Numbered from the stretch's first letter, positions 45,164 through 54,206 are shown. The stretch: 64,000 nucleotides of DNA from Arcticibacter sp041902385 (GCF_041902385.1 NZ_CP169244.1:496001-560000); one strand, 5' to 3'. Made by a program: numbers and translations. The notes: generated by a model not told the origin, from the letters alone.

Positions 45164-45783
45164 TTAAAACTTCAAGCGTACACCCAGTCCGATCTTGATA
45201 ATGTCGGTCAGCGCTAGATCGCCGGGATTCTGATAAAAGCTCACCAGATACAATTCGTTCGTATTAAACTCCGAGTAAATGGTCATCGCCTTAACTCTCA
45301 GGCTTCTCAGCAGTTTTTGCCCGGTCAGCTTTACTTCGTTACTCACAGAAAGGTGAGGGCGAATAGCAGAAGACCACCAGTAATAGCCATCTTCATACTG
45401 GCTCTTGTCCCAGTAGAAGTCAAATGCTTTGCCAAAGTGATAGGAAACAAACGCTCCCGGGTTGAAAGGATAAACAGAAACATGTTCGTTCACCTTCACC
45501 TCGAAGGGCCGGTAAGCAAACTTGGCGCTCAGGATATGCAGCGATCCTCCTTTCCCTTCGGGCACATGGCCGTAATGAAAGTCGAGCGTCCCTCTCTTGT
45601 TCTTGAACAGTTCATACCCCGCTCCTACACTGAAATATCCGATGCTCCCTGCATGCTGCACCACAATGTCTGAAGGAATCAATACCTGCGAAATCTGGCC
45701 GGCAACTTTCCCTGTCAAAAAGAGCAGCAGGGTAAAAAAAGAACGGGCTTAAAAAGAAATAGTCTGCCTGCTAAGTTTTCCAT
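45164..45783 (-). CDS. Outer-membrane barrel protein, probable frameshift in signal peptide
   Basis: Beta-strand-rich sequence (YFSVGAGYELFKNKRGTLDF, FNPGAFVSYHFGKAFDFYWD) ending in IIKIGLGVRLKF, a terminal aromatic residue as expected for an outer-membrane barrel. There is no ATG in the main frame. An ATG at 45783, inside the end of the upstream gene, gives MENLAGRLFLFKPVLF, and adding one base to the A7 run 45734-45740 joins it to FTLLLFLTGKVAG, a complete signal peptide. It would be about 206 residues. I do not recognise the family. Confidence 0.65.
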
Positions 45784-46558
45784 CTACGATTTCAATTAGT
45801 TCAAACTGGCGATGTTCTATCGCGTTGGTCACGATGTAAGGCACCCTATCCTGTCGCGGATAAAAGACGTTCGTGGTGTGAATGTGCGCGAACAAAGCGG
45901 CAAGAGTTTTGGAAGATCCGTTGATCACATTCACATAGGGCTCATAAAGGCGCTCATCAAAGTCGCTGTTTCCCGGAGGAACATGAGCTACCGTAATGAT
46001 TCCTTTAACCCCGGGCGAGTCCTCAAACTGCGTATGTAACCATTCTACATCGGGCACTTTTCCATTAAAATACGCCTCCCGGCTGTTGGAATCATGACAG
46101 ATAAATTTGATGCCCTGATAAGTAAAAGTAAAGTTGAGCTCCCCAAACATTCGTCTGTACACCTTTTCCCCGTTAGCCACCAGATCGTGATTTCCTATAA
46201 CCCCGATGTAGGGCATAGTCAATTTCGAAAAGATGGAGGTGATCCACTCCATCTCCTGCAGCAAGCCAAAGTCAGAAATATCTCCTGCCAGAAGAACAAA
46301 GTCGACACCCGGAATCCTGTTAATTGTGGCAACCAGGTCCTTCGAGTAAGAATATTCACGCTGACTGTCTCCCGTGAGAACAAACCTCACCGTATCGTCT
46401 CCGGGACTGCTCAACAAGCGCTCTATGTTCTTCCGGTTCAAATCTCTAGGACTGTTATTATCAAAGACCTGATTAGGACTGTACTCCAAGCCGTTGCAGC
46501 TATAAAACAGGCATAAAAGAGCTAAAATGATCAATAAAAGCGGCTTCTCCACATACAA
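45749..46558 (-). CDS. Metallophosphoesterase lipoprotein
   Basis: A 269-residue protein with a signal and lipobox-like CLFYSC near residue 20. The calcineurin-like dimetal motifs occur in order: TGDSQRE (usual GDxH altered), LLAGDISDFG, GNHDLVANG, VAHVPPG and AHIHTTN. It should hydrolyse phosphomonoesters or diesters in the periplasm. It is followed by an outer-membrane protein gene whose likely start lies within its last codons. The divergent histidine kinase gene starts about 170 bp away. Confidence 0.9.
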   Translation of the reverse strand: MYVEKPLLLIILALLCLFYSCNGLEYSPNQVFDNNSPRDLNRKNIERLLSSPGDDTVRFVLTGDSQREYSYSKDLVATINRIPGVDFVLLAGDISDFGLLQEMEWITSIFSKLTMPYIGVIGNHDLVANGEKVYRRMFGELNFTFTYQGIKFICHDSNSREAYFNGKVPDVEWLHTQFEDSPGVKGIITVAHVPPGNSDFDERLYEPYVNVINGSSKTLAALFAHIHTTNVFYPRQDRVPYIVTNAIEHRQFELIEIVDGKLSRQTISF

Positions 46559-46729
46559 ATATTTACTTTTAATTTGACTTCCGAGGTCAATAAGTCAAAA
46601 ACCGACAGTAATATGACTGAAGTTCCTACTGCTTTTCTTCCCCCTCTTGTTATTGTTTACATTATCAGTATATTAGGTAAGTTTTCTACACACGCTCTTA
46701 TTAACCAAGGCACGGCCTATACTTCTTAT

Positions 46730-48112
46730 ATGAGGAATCATAAGTACATCTACTATTTAATCGGCGCTACTATTGTCCTGGTTATTATTAGTACCATTTT
46801 CTATCTCATACAGTCTTTTCAATATGAAAAGAATTATGACAAGACGTTTCAAACCATCAGGATCACGGAAACGGCAGACCAGCTTCTGCTCGCACTGAAA
46901 GATGCAGAAACGGGCCAGCGCGGATATCTGTTGACCGGCAATCGCAATTATTTAAGTCCTTACCTGCGGGCGCAAAGTACCATCGACAAGAAACACGCTT
47001 ATTTTTTAAGCCTTCTGAGTAAAAAAAGAGGAGTCGGCCCGGCACTAAATGAACTAAGCCAATGGATCGAGATAAAGAGAAATGAGCTTAACTTAACGAT
47101 CAGGCTCTACGACCGGGGCGAGCGTGAAAAAGCGCTTACAACCGTCAACTCAGGCAGAGGTAAACATGCCATGGAACAGATTGAGCGACTGATCACGCGT
47201 ATAACGGCAGAGGAAAAAAGCCAGCTTTTCAAGTATAACGAATCCTCATCGCAATTAAACGACCGGATACAGGTGTTCACTATAGCGGGCAGCTACATGC
47301 TGCTTGTAATTATCATCGCTTCGCTTGTAACAATCATTCAGAATCGTGAGCAGATTAACAAGCTTTTCAAACAGTTGGACGACAAGAACAAACAGCTGGA
47401 AGCCCGAAAGGACGAGCTACAAAACATTAGCCATGAACTGATCAAGCAAAACGGAGAGCTGGAACGCTTTGCTTATATTGCTTCTCACGACCTTCGTTCT
47501 CCTGGTATCAATCTGAAGTCATTGCTCGAGCTCTATGAGCGGTCCGATAATCAAGTTGAAAGAGCTGAATTGTTCGATGCGATGAAAGAAGTATCGGCCA
47601 TCCTGCTCAACAAGCTCGATGACCTCATTAAGTTACTCAGAAGTAACAAAGGGCCGGCAATTGTAAAAGAGGACCTTGTTTTTGAAGAAGTATATACCAA
47701 ACTATTAAAAGGCCTTTCTATTGATATCAAAAACACACAGGCCCGCCTGGATCACGACTTCTCAAGGGCGCCAGGTATACGTTATCCCAAATCGTACCTG
47801 GAGAGTATTATGCAAAACCTTTTGTCTAATGCTATTAAATACCGGCACCCTGACCGTCCCCCGCACATTCGGATCACCACTTACCGGCAGAACAAGAGCA
47901 TTTATTTGAAGGTGGAAGACAATGGCCTGGGTATAGACCTCAAACAATACGGACAAAGGATGTTCGGCCTGCATCAGACTTTTCATGACAACAAAGACAG
48001 CAGAGGAATCGGACTTTACATTACCCGTGCACAGGTCCTGGCCATGGGGGGAAGCATTAAGGTGGAAAGCGAACCAGGTAATGGTACCACCTTCACTGTT
48101 TGTCTTGGCTGA
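46730..48112 (+). CDS. CHASE3-domain sensor histidine kinase
   Basis: The start is taken at MRNHKYIYYLIG (46730) rather than an upstream frame start at 46574, which adds an unlikely leader. It has one membrane helix, a periplasmic CHASE3 domain (TADQLLLALKDAETGQRGYL), a second helix near residues 185-205, a coiled coil, the phospho-acceptor H-box FAYIASHDLRSPG and the ATPase domain (LLSNAIKYRHPDR, VEDNGLGID, GIGLYITRAQVLAMGG). It is 460 residues and lacks a receiver domain. No response regulator is adjacent, so it is an orphan. It overlaps the convergent helicase gene by 20 bp at the 3' end. Confidence 0.92.
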   Translation: MRNHKYIYYLIGATIVLVIISTIFYLIQSFQYEKNYDKTFQTIRITETADQLLLALKDAETGQRGYLLTGNRNYLSPYLRAQSTIDKKHAYFLSLLSKKRGVGPALNELSQWIEIKRNELNLTIRLYDRGEREKALTTVNSGRGKHAMEQIERLITRITAEEKSQLFKYNESSSQLNDRIQVFTIAGSYMLLVIIIASLVTIIQNREQINKLFKQLDDKNKQLEARKDELQNISHELIKQNGELERFAYIASHDLRSPGINLKSLLELYERSDNQVERAELFDAMKEVSAILLNKLDDLIKLLRSNKGPAIVKEDLVFEEVYTKLLKGLSIDIKNTQARLDHDFSRAPGIRYPKSYLESIMQNLLSNAIKYRHPDRPPHIRITTYRQNKSIYLKVEDNGLGIDLKQYGQRMFGLHQTFHDNKDSRGIGLYITRAQVLAMGGSIKVESEPGNGTTFTVCLG

Positions 48113-49508
48113 AAAAGTGCTGACTGAAGTTAACGAGAAAAAGCTGTTTAACTGAACGTGTGACGGCTGTATAAAGCCACCTCAGAAAGTCGGTATTCAC
48201 CATCTCTTCCGTGAGATAGCCCTGATCCACGAAGACTGCGTCCCATTGTCCGCCCTGCGCCTTGTGACAGGTTACGGCATAGGCAAATTTTACATGCAGG
48301 GCATTATAATACGGGTTTTCTTTCAGGGCCTCCATACGCTTTTTTCTGGGCAGCTCCTGGTAATCTTCCATCACCTTCTCGAAAAAGCGTCTGTGCTCTT
48401 CAGATGCAAGACCCGGCCCGTCTGAATAAAGCGTGTCGAGCAGCACCTTGCAGCTTAATGGCTCATCGTCGGGATAGTCAAGAAACTCGAGCACAACATC
48501 CGCAAACCGGAAACCGTAGATCTCCTGTATATTGCGCATCTTCCTTATTTTGGCGATATCCCCGTTTGCGATGAACGCATTATTCGCCTCATCACTTTTC
48601 AGCCAGTAATAATTGTTTCGCACCACCATTAAATAATCGCCCCCGGTAAGCTCATCTTCACGATACAGGATCCGGTTCCTGATCTGCTGATTATAGTTAT
48701 TTGCGTTTTTATTCGACCGGCATATCACCAAAGTATTCTCAATACCAAACTTGTCGTAAGCGTAATGCAGGCCCTCCGTCAGCTTTTCTCCCGTCATTCT
48801 GAAAATATCAGGAAAGCCCTGCACCTTCAATAAAGGGAATCCAGGCTCTTCATTTCTTATTAATTCACGGAGATCGGTGGCATTCCTCAAAATGCCCGAC
48901 TGCTTCTCCTGTCTCACCACGTCGGTAAGCTCATAATTAAACACCGTCAGCCCATAGTTCTCCGCAAGGAAACTGACATCCAGCGCCGGACTAAAGTCGG
49001 ACCCCACAGGAGGAAGCTGTGCAGTATCCCCAACGAGGATCAGCTTACAGTTCTTTCCGTTGTAGACATAGCTAAGCAGGTCCTCAAGCAGGCTCTTCCG
49101 GCTGAAATCAGCCGCCTGATCCGACACCATCGACGCCTCATCTACAATAAAAAGAGTATTTTCGGAAAGGTTCTCAGCGAGCGAGAAATCGAAGTCAAGG
49201 CTCAGTGCCTGCTTCTTTCTGTAGATCCGCTTGTGAATGGTAAACGCTTTCTTTCCTGAATAGTGACTTACAACTTTTGCGGCTCTTCCGGTAGGAGCCA
49301 GAAGCACCGACTTTAAACCAATGCGCGGAAGAACTTTAACGAGGGCTCCGATGATGGTGGTCTTTCCTGTACCCGCATATCCCTTCAGCACAAAACATTC
49401 GTCGCCTTCAGAGCTTGCAATAAATTCCTCCAATTCCTCGAATACCTCTCTTTGCTGAGAAGTTGGAGAAACCTGAAAACTGCGCAGCAAAAGTTCCTTT
49501 ACTTTCAT
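48093..49508 (-). CDS. RecD-like ATP-dependent DNA helicase (UvrD_C_2 type)
   Basis: A superfamily 1 helicase of about 472 residues. Walker A is GYAGTGKTTI, Walker B LFIVDEASMV, motif III ILVGDTAQLPPVG, and near the C terminus FAYAVTCHKAQGGQWD and WLYTAVTRSVKQL mark motifs V and VI of RecD-type enzymes. The start is placed at MKVKELLLRSFQ (49508). A longer frame to 49745 would overlap the divergent DUF3822 gene and has no homologue-like sequence. Function: DNA unwinding in repair or recombination; RecBC partners are not in the window. Confidence 0.92.
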   Translation of the reverse strand: MKVKELLLRSFQVSPTSQQREVFEELEEFIASSEGDECFVLKGYAGTGKTTIIGALVKVLPRIGLKSVLLAPTGRAAKVVSHYSGKKAFTIHKRIYRKKQALSLDFDFSLAENLSENTLFIVDEASMVSDQAADFSRKSLLEDLLSYVYNGKNCKLILVGDTAQLPPVGSDFSPALDVSFLAENYGLTVFNYELTDVVRQEKQSGILRNATDLRELIRNEEPGFPLLKVQGFPDIFRMTGEKLTEGLHYAYDKFGIENTLVICRSNKNANNYNQQIRNRILYREDELTGGDYLMVVRNNYYWLKSDEANNAFIANGDIAKIRKMRNIQEIYGFRFADVVLEFLDYPDDEPLSCKVLLDTLYSDGPGLASEEHRRFFEKVMEDYQELPRKKRMEALKENPYYNALHVKFAYAVTCHKAQGGQWDAVFVDQGYLTEEMVNTDFLRWLYTAVTRSVKQLFLVNFSQHFFSQDKQ

Positions 49509-49567
49509 CAGGGGTAAAAATGCAAAATCATAAAGGAAAGGAGCGTCCTCAATAAAAGAATTTTCTC

Positions 49568-49575
49568 TAGTTTTG
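49568..49575 (+). promoter_or_regulatory. -7 promoter element (TAGTTTTG) of DUF3822-rsmD operon
   Basis: TAGTTTTG matches TAnnTTTG, with CCAGG and then ATG at 49581 (5-base spacing). It lies in the 72-bp gap between divergent genes. Confidence 0.55.
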
Positions 49576-49580
49576 CCAGG

Positions 49581-50417
49581 ATGAATTATACCGGCACACT
49601 CCATCTCAAAGTCGAAGGGTTTAACCAAACAGCCGCGGAAGAGTGCGAGCTGCTTCTCAGGGTCAGCAGTGGCAGACTCAGCTATGCAGTGATTCATCCG
49701 GAGACAAAGTCGCTCAAGGTGTTGTTCGATGCGGTGCTCCTTCATTCTTTGCCGGTATCGGTATCTGAACTAATAAAACAAAATGAGTACCTCTCTTACC
49801 CTTTTAAAAAAGTAAAAGTATCTGCAGAATCGTTTCACTTTACTTTTATCCCCTCAGAACTCTATTCGAGGGAGGGCCTGCCGGCGTACAAGAATTTCCT
49901 TAGCTCTTCAAAACCTTCTTTTTTTGTAGTCAATCAGCTAAAGCAGACAGGCATGCAGGTTATTGCCGCGTTGGAAGAGCCTGTTGCAGCCCCTTTTAAA
50001 AGCGCTTTTGCCAGCCCTGCCTTTTATTCTCAGGCAGAATCACTCATCACAGGCGCGGCTCTCTATCCTGCCAGTCGGCGTACGCTGTTTCTCCATTTCA
50101 ACAGTGCAACGTTCGAAACATTAGTGATCAATGGGCAGGAGGTGATATTTTACAATATTTACGCGTCTCCCACTACCGACGACTTCAACTATTTCCTTCT
50201 TTTAGTTATCCAGCAGCTGGACCTTAAGACCGGGGAAGTCGACGTCCTTCTTTCAGGTGAAATAGAAAAGTACAGTGAGCATTACAGGCGCATTTCCAAA
50301 TACTTCAGCTCGGTTTCATTTGCAGACTCCACCCGGCTGTTTAATTACCAGGACTCATTCAAACTGGTACCACTGCACCAATTCTTCTCCCTGTTAAGCC
50401 TCAGTCTATGCGAATAA
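49581..50417 (+). CDS. DUF3822 family protein
   Basis: A 278-residue soluble protein. In Bacteroidota DUF3822 genes sit directly upstream of rsmD, as here, with a 10-bp overlap. The fold is related to actin-like ATPases by general description of the family, and the sequence shows pieces such as LHLKVEGFNQTAAEECELLL and SRRTLFLHFNSATFETLVIN. No catalytic residues can be named. Coupling to rsmD suggests a role in ribosome maturation or its control, by association only. Confidence 0.88.
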   Translation: MNYTGTLHLKVEGFNQTAAEECELLLRVSSGRLSYAVIHPETKSLKVLFDAVLLHSLPVSVSELIKQNEYLSYPFKKVKVSAESFHFTFIPSELYSREGLPAYKNFLSSSKPSFFVVNQLKQTGMQVIAALEEPVAAPFKSAFASPAFYSQAESLITGAALYPASRRTLFLHFNSATFETLVINGQEVIFYNIYASPTTDDFNYFLLLVIQQLDLKTGEVDVLLSGEIEKYSEHYRRISKYFSSVSFADSTRLFNYQDSFKLVPLHQFFSLLSLSLCE

Positions 50418-50938
50418 TCAGCGGTAAACTAAGAGGGCTTCGCTTAAATCCCCCTCCTCATCTTCCCGTTCGCCCAACCAAGGACAACGCAAAAGAAGCG
50501 TTGTTTAACATACTGAACAACCAGGTCGACTTCGAACAGATCAGCGTGCTCGATCTTTTCAGTGGAACAGGCAGTATATCGGTGGAATTTGCATCAAGAG
50601 GCGTTACGGAAATCGTATCGGTAGACAAGGACGCGGGTTGCTATTATTATCTTAAAAATGTAGCGAAACAGTACGACCTGTCGGGTATTTACCCTGTAAA
50701 GGCCGACGCCATGAAGTTTTTAAAGGCGGAGACCAGTCAATACGACTTGATCTTTGCCGATCCTCCGTATGACCTGCCGCTCATTCCCGAAATTCCCAGG
50801 CTTGTTTTCGATCGAGGTTTGTTAAAAGCCGGCGGAATGCTGATCGTAGAACATCCGACCACCAAAAGGATGAACACCGACCCTAATTTTTCAGAGCAGA
50901 GAGAATATGGATATTCCTCTTTTAGTTTTTTCAGGTAG
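50408..50938 (+). CDS. rsmD: 16S rRNA (guanine966-N2) methyltransferase
   Basis: A 176-residue SAM-dependent methyltransferase. It begins MRIISGKLRGLRLNPP, the family start, with RPTKDNAKEALFNIL, the SAM motif VLDLFSGTGSISVEFASRG and the catalytic FADPPYDLPL (DPPY). It methylates N2 of G966 in 16S rRNA on the assembling 30S subunit. The ATG lies inside the end of the DUF3822 gene, pointing to translational coupling. Confidence 0.96.
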   Translation: MRIISGKLRGLRLNPPPHLPVRPTKDNAKEALFNILNNQVDFEQISVLDLFSGTGSISVEFASRGVTEIVSVDKDAGCYYYLKNVAKQYDLSGIYPVKADAMKFLKAETSQYDLIFADPPYDLPLIPEIPRLVFDRGLLKAGGMLIVEHPTTKRMNTDPNFSEQREYGYSSFSFFR

Positions 50939-50977
50939 CGCGTCTGATGTATTATTTCTTTTCACCCAAATACGTAC

Positions 50978-50985
50978 TAACTTTA
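50978..50985 (+). promoter_or_regulatory. -7-like element (TAACTTTA) of coaD
   Basis: One mismatch from TAnnTTTG. It is followed by TATG and the second of two adjacent ATG codons (50990). The 4-base rule seen elsewhere favours 50990 as the start. Confidence 0.4.
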
Positions 50986-50989
50986 TATG

Positions 50990-51451
50990 ATGAAGATCGC
51001 ACTTTTCCCAGGCTCTTTTGATCCTGTAACAGTAGCACATGTTGACATTCTTCAGCGCTCCGTCTCGTTGTTCGATAAGGTGGTCATCGGCGTAGGCGCA
51101 AACAGCACTAAGCAGGCAATGTTGCCCCTCGAAACACGCGTTAAGATCCTCGAGAACGTGTTCCGCTATGATGCAAGAATTGAAGTGCAGGCCTATCACG
51201 GACTAACGGTAGATTTCTGCAAGGAGATCGGCGCCCTTTATATGATCAGGGGTATCCGTACCGTTTCTGACTTCGAGTATGAAAAAGCGATTGCCCAGAT
51301 GAACCATGAACTCGACCCGGAGATCGAGAGTATTTTCATTCTGAGCAATCCCGGATATTCCTCTATCAGCTCCACGATCGTCCGCGACATTCTCCGTCAT
51401 AAGGGAGACATCAGCAAATTCGTCCCCCCCGAGGCGATGAAGTTCCTTTGA
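50990..51451 (+). CDS. coaD: Pantetheine-phosphate adenylyltransferase
   Basis: Catalyses the fourth step of coenzyme A synthesis, ATP plus 4'-phosphopantetheine to dephospho-CoA. The protein begins MKIALFPGSFDPVTVAHVDI, with the nucleotidyltransferase TxxH motif as TVAH, and later has YMIRGIRTVSDFEYE and the SSISSTIVRDI motif. It is 153 residues, the normal length. An ATG three bases upstream (50987) is also possible. The next gene on the opposite strand ends 4 bp away. Confidence 0.96.
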   Translation: MKIALFPGSFDPVTVAHVDILQRSVSLFDKVVIGVGANSTKQAMLPLETRVKILENVFRYDARIEVQAYHGLTVDFCKEIGALYMIRGIRTVSDFEYEKAIAQMNHELDPEIESIFILSNPGYSSISSTIVRDILRHKGDISKFVPPEAMKFL

Positions 51452-51455
51452 GGAC

Positions 51456-52052
51456 TTACATCTCCACGAGACTGATGATATCTTTAATAAGCGGGAAGGT
51501 GTTCTGTTTAATAAAAGCAAAGTCGCCGCCGTCAACCCATCTGGCTTCTGTGATTTCCTCTTCCAGCTGGGGCACGAGCTTCTGCTTCCGGGCTTTCATC
51601 TTGAACCAGCTGGTCTTTTTGAACACGATCTGCCCCCGGTCTTCATACACATGCCAGGTCTTGCACAGGCGGTCGCCCACTTTCAGCACCTTTATTCCGC
51701 ATTCTTCTTCTACCTCCCTCTCAGCAGCGATCCGCGTTTGCTCTCCCTCATCCAGCTTTCCCTTTGGCAAATCCCACTTTCCTTTTCTGAAGATGAACAG
51801 ATACTGGTTCACCTCATTTTTCACCAATCCGCCAGCAGCCTTAATCACCAGAAAAGGCTTTCTTATTTTCTTAAACATTCTCTTCGGATCATCTGTTAAG
51901 ATCACGAACACAGCCTCTCCAGCCTTTTTTACATGTTTATAAAATTCCTTAAAATCAAAAGTCTGAGGGTCAATTTGTTGGTAAGCCCCAATATCGTCGG
52001 GGATAAAATCTGCTATAATAAGCGCAGTATCGTTAATATAAATTCTATACAT
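51456..52052 (-). CDS. NUDIX hydrolase
   Basis: About 198 residues from MYRIYIND (52052). An ATG at 52061 also exists and would overlap pyrE. The Nudix box reads GKLDEGEQTRIAAEREVEEE with CGI following, fitting Gx5Ex7REUxEExGU. An N-terminal extension of about 65 residues precedes the Nudix fold. By family it hydrolyses a nucleoside diphosphate linked to another moiety; the position beside coaD and pyrE is common in Sphingobacteriaceae. Its start codon is only 8 bp from that of the divergent pyrE. Confidence 0.9.
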   Translation of the reverse strand: MYRIYINDTALIIADFIPDDIGAYQQIDPQTFDFKEFYKHVKKAGEAVFVILTDDPKRMFKKIRKPFLVIKAAGGLVKNEVNQYLFIFRKGKWDLPKGKLDEGEQTRIAAEREVEEECGIKVLKVGDRLCKTWHVYEDRGQIVFKKTSWFKMKARKQKLVPQLEEEITEARWVDGGDFAFIKQNTFPLIKDIISLVEM

Positions 52053-52055
52053 TTG
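52048..52055 (+). promoter_or_regulatory. -7 promoter element (TACATTTG) of pyrE
   Basis: TACATTTG matches TAnnTTTG and is followed by TGTC and ATG at 52060. The element overlaps the first codon of the divergent NUDIX gene. Confidence 0.6.
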
Positions 52056-52059
52056 TGTC

Positions 52060-52716
52060 ATGATCAACAAAAGTGAGATTGAGCAGAAAGTTGCCGAATT
52101 TTTGTTACAAATTAAAGCAATAAAATTACAACCGGCCAAGCCTTTTACCTGGGCTTCCGGAATAAAATCCCCTATTTATTGTGATAATCGCATAACTCTT
52201 TCTTATCCAGCGATAAGGACGTATATCAGGCAAAACCTCTCCGCACTGATCCAGGAAGAATTCGGATCAGTAGGTCTCATTGCTGGCGTTGCTACTGCAG
52301 GCATACCGCAGGGAGTACTGGTGGCGCAGGATCTTGGATTACCCTTCGCCTATGTACGTTCCAAAGCAAAAGAGCACGGCACTGGCAGCCTCATTGAAGG
52401 AGAAGTATATCAGGGACAGCGTGTAGTGGTAGTAGAAGACCTGATCTCTACCGGAAAGAGCAGCTTGCAGGCAGTGGATGCATTACGTGAAGCAGGCTGT
52501 GATGTTGCAGGACTGGTAGCTATCTTCTCATACAACCTTCAGGAAGCAACCGACAACTTTAAAGCTGCAAAATGCAGGTTTAAAACACTTTCGAACTACA
52601 ATGCCCTCATTGAATACGCCTCGGAACACTCTTTCATCAGCAAAGACGATCTTGAACTTCTGCGAAAATGGAGAGATAGTCCTTCCGAGTGGGCGGGTGC
52701 CGCTGAAAAGTTCTAA
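52060..52716 (+). CDS. pyrE: Orotate phosphoribosyltransferase
   Basis: Joins orotate and PRPP to make orotidine monophosphate in pyrimidine synthesis. It is 218 residues. WASGIKSPIYCDNRITLSYP marks the orotate side, AYVRSKAKEHGTGS the flexible catalytic loop, and VVVVEDLISTGKSSLQAV the PRPP-binding motif. The start, MINKSEIEQKVAEFLLQ, agrees with related Bacteroidota proteins and with the promoter 4 bases upstream. Confidence 0.97.
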   Translation: MINKSEIEQKVAEFLLQIKAIKLQPAKPFTWASGIKSPIYCDNRITLSYPAIRTYIRQNLSALIQEEFGSVGLIAGVATAGIPQGVLVAQDLGLPFAYVRSKAKEHGTGSLIEGEVYQGQRVVVVEDLISTGKSSLQAVDALREAGCDVAGLVAIFSYNLQEATDNFKAAKCRFKTLSNYNALIEYASEHSFISKDDLELLRKWRDSPSEWAGAAEKF

Positions 52717-52804
52717 CGCTCGTTATTCCTGACTGGCAGAAATGTACTGCCAGAGTTTCTTCCTTAGGTTCTAATAGCAACTACAATCAAAAATACTAGC
52801 AGCA

Positions 52805-53203
52805 ATGACTGTTTTTGAAAGCAGACAAACCATTAAGAGGCCGGTAGCAGACGTCTATTCGTTCATTTCGGATTTCAACAATCACCGGCAGCTCATGCCT
52901 GAAAACATTTCGGGCTGGTCGTCATCAAAAGACGAAGCCAGGTTTTCAATACAAAACATGGCGAATCTGGCACTGAAGATCTCCAACCGGATAGAGAATC
53001 AAACAGTTGTGATCGTACCAGGTCAGCAGGTACCGTTTCAGGTCGAAATGCGCTGGGTAGTGACTGATTTAGGTGACGGCCATACAGAGGCTATCCTGAC
53101 CGTATCGGCAGAACTCAATATGATGATGAAGATGATGGCCAGCGGCCCCTTAAAGAAGCTGACCGAACATCAGACCAGCCAGCTGAAGACAATTCTGGGA
53201 TAG
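52805..53203 (+). CDS. SRPBCC (START-like) domain protein
   Basis: A 132-residue single-domain protein with the helix-grip fold pattern: ESRQTIKRPVADVYSFISDF at the N terminus, a strand-rich middle, and a long C-terminal helix (GPLKKLTEHQTSQLKTIL). Such proteins bind hydrophobic ligands, but no ligand can be predicted. It follows pyrE by about 90 bp, an order frequent in this family of bacteria. It converges with the CHASE3 gene, with 11 bp between stops. Confidence 0.8.
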   Translation: MTVFESRQTIKRPVADVYSFISDFNNHRQLMPENISGWSSSKDEARFSIQNMANLALKISNRIENQTVVIVPGQQVPFQVEMRWVVTDLGDGHTEAILTVSAELNMMMKMMASGPLKKLTEHQTSQLKTILG

Positions 53204-53214
53204 CACAGCCGCGG

Positions 53215-53979
53215 CTATCCCCTCAGATCGTCCTCCTTTATCCTCGCCTGGTAGTTCCCATCAGCCACCTCCCCGGCAAACTCTTTCACCATGTCTATCT
53301 TCCGTGCCAGCTGCTTATCTTTTTCTTCCAGCTCTGCCTGCATTCTGAGCTTCTGTTTCGCATCAGAAGAAAGCCTGAAGTAGAACACCAGCGTAACCAC
53401 AATGGCAATAAAAGAGGCAATGATAACGAGCCAGGGCGTGAAGACAGAAAAAGTGTAGTTCTTCTTTGTCCTTTGTTCCAGCAGCACACGTTCCCGCCCC
53501 TCCATCACGTTGATCAGGCTGCGCAGCTCGATCATCAGCCGCCTGCCTTTCTCTATATTCTGCCAGTTTATCGGCAGCCCTGCACGCTTCTTGTCTACAC
53601 TGCGCGCCAGCAGGGTAAACCGGGTTCTAACTAAGCTTTCAAGCTTCTTTATATCTCCCTGCTGCTCAGCATTGTCTACGGTCAGAACGCTTACCTGCTC
53701 GAAGGCCTCCCATACCTCCTCCTGCGCACCTTCATAGGGTTCAAGGAATAAGGTCTGTCCGGTGAGCAGGTAGCCGCGCTGTCCGGTCTCGGCATCTTTG
53801 GTCCGCGAGATCACCGTCTCCAGGTTCATCAGAACTGCCTGAGTATGCTGCACCCAGCGCTGACTTTCAAGCAGCTGATAAATACTATACACCGACGCCG
53901 CTGTAGTGACAATAAGGACGCATAAAGAAAAGACGCTGCCAATGATGAGGTTTCTTTTGTATTTCTTATCGAAGTTCAT
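53215..53979 (-). CDS. CHASE3 sensor protein without output domain
   Basis: A 254-residue protein: membrane helix (residues about 11-32), CHASE3 domain (ETVISRTKDAETGQRGYLLTG) and a second helix (about 178-200). A coiled coil and HAMP-like segment follow (MVKEFAGEVADGNYQARIKE), and then the protein stops at DDLRG. Full-length relatives continue into a histidine kinase, GAF or methyl-accepting domain. Adding one base in the final G run does not recover such a domain. It is either a truncated receptor whose output part was lost when the SRPBCC gene came to lie next to it, or a free sensory subunit. Confidence 0.8.
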   Translation of the reverse strand: MNFDKKYKRNLIIGSVFSLCVLIVTTAASVYSIYQLLESQRWVQHTQAVLMNLETVISRTKDAETGQRGYLLTGQTLFLEPYEGAQEEVWEAFEQVSVLTVDNAEQQGDIKKLESLVRTRFTLLARSVDKKRAGLPINWQNIEKGRRLMIELRSLINVMEGRERVLLEQRTKKNYTFSVFTPWLVIIASFIAIVVTLVFYFRLSSDAKQKLRMQAELEEKDKQLARKIDMVKEFAGEVADGNYQARIKEDDLRG

Positions 53980-54162
53980 ATATGCTCGGACTGAGAGGCA
54001 GTAGGATACCGCAAGTTTTCATAAAATATCTTCTAAACAGAAAGTCTTTATGTACTGCAATCACAAACGGTAGTGAACGCTGGACGCCCTTTCCGGCTAT
54101 TAAAACTAGAGAAGCCCTCTCATATCAAAGAGGTCTTTTTAAAAACAGGTACTAGTCTCAAT

Positions 54163-54195
54163 AAAAAAAGCCTCCTGCATAAAGTGCAAGGAGGC
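54163..54195 (-). terminator. Terminator of DJ-1/PfpI gene
   Basis: On the minus strand GCCTCCTTGCA, a short loop, TGCAGGAGGC and seven T. One bulged T lies in the stem. It starts 12 bp after the stop at 54207. Confidence 0.88.
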
Positions 54196-54206
54196 AGCAA
54201 AAATAA

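Noticed and set aside
49508..49745. N-terminal extension of the helicase frame
   Set aside because: It overlaps the well-supported divergent DUF3822 gene and its promoter; the helicase fold starts at about 49508.
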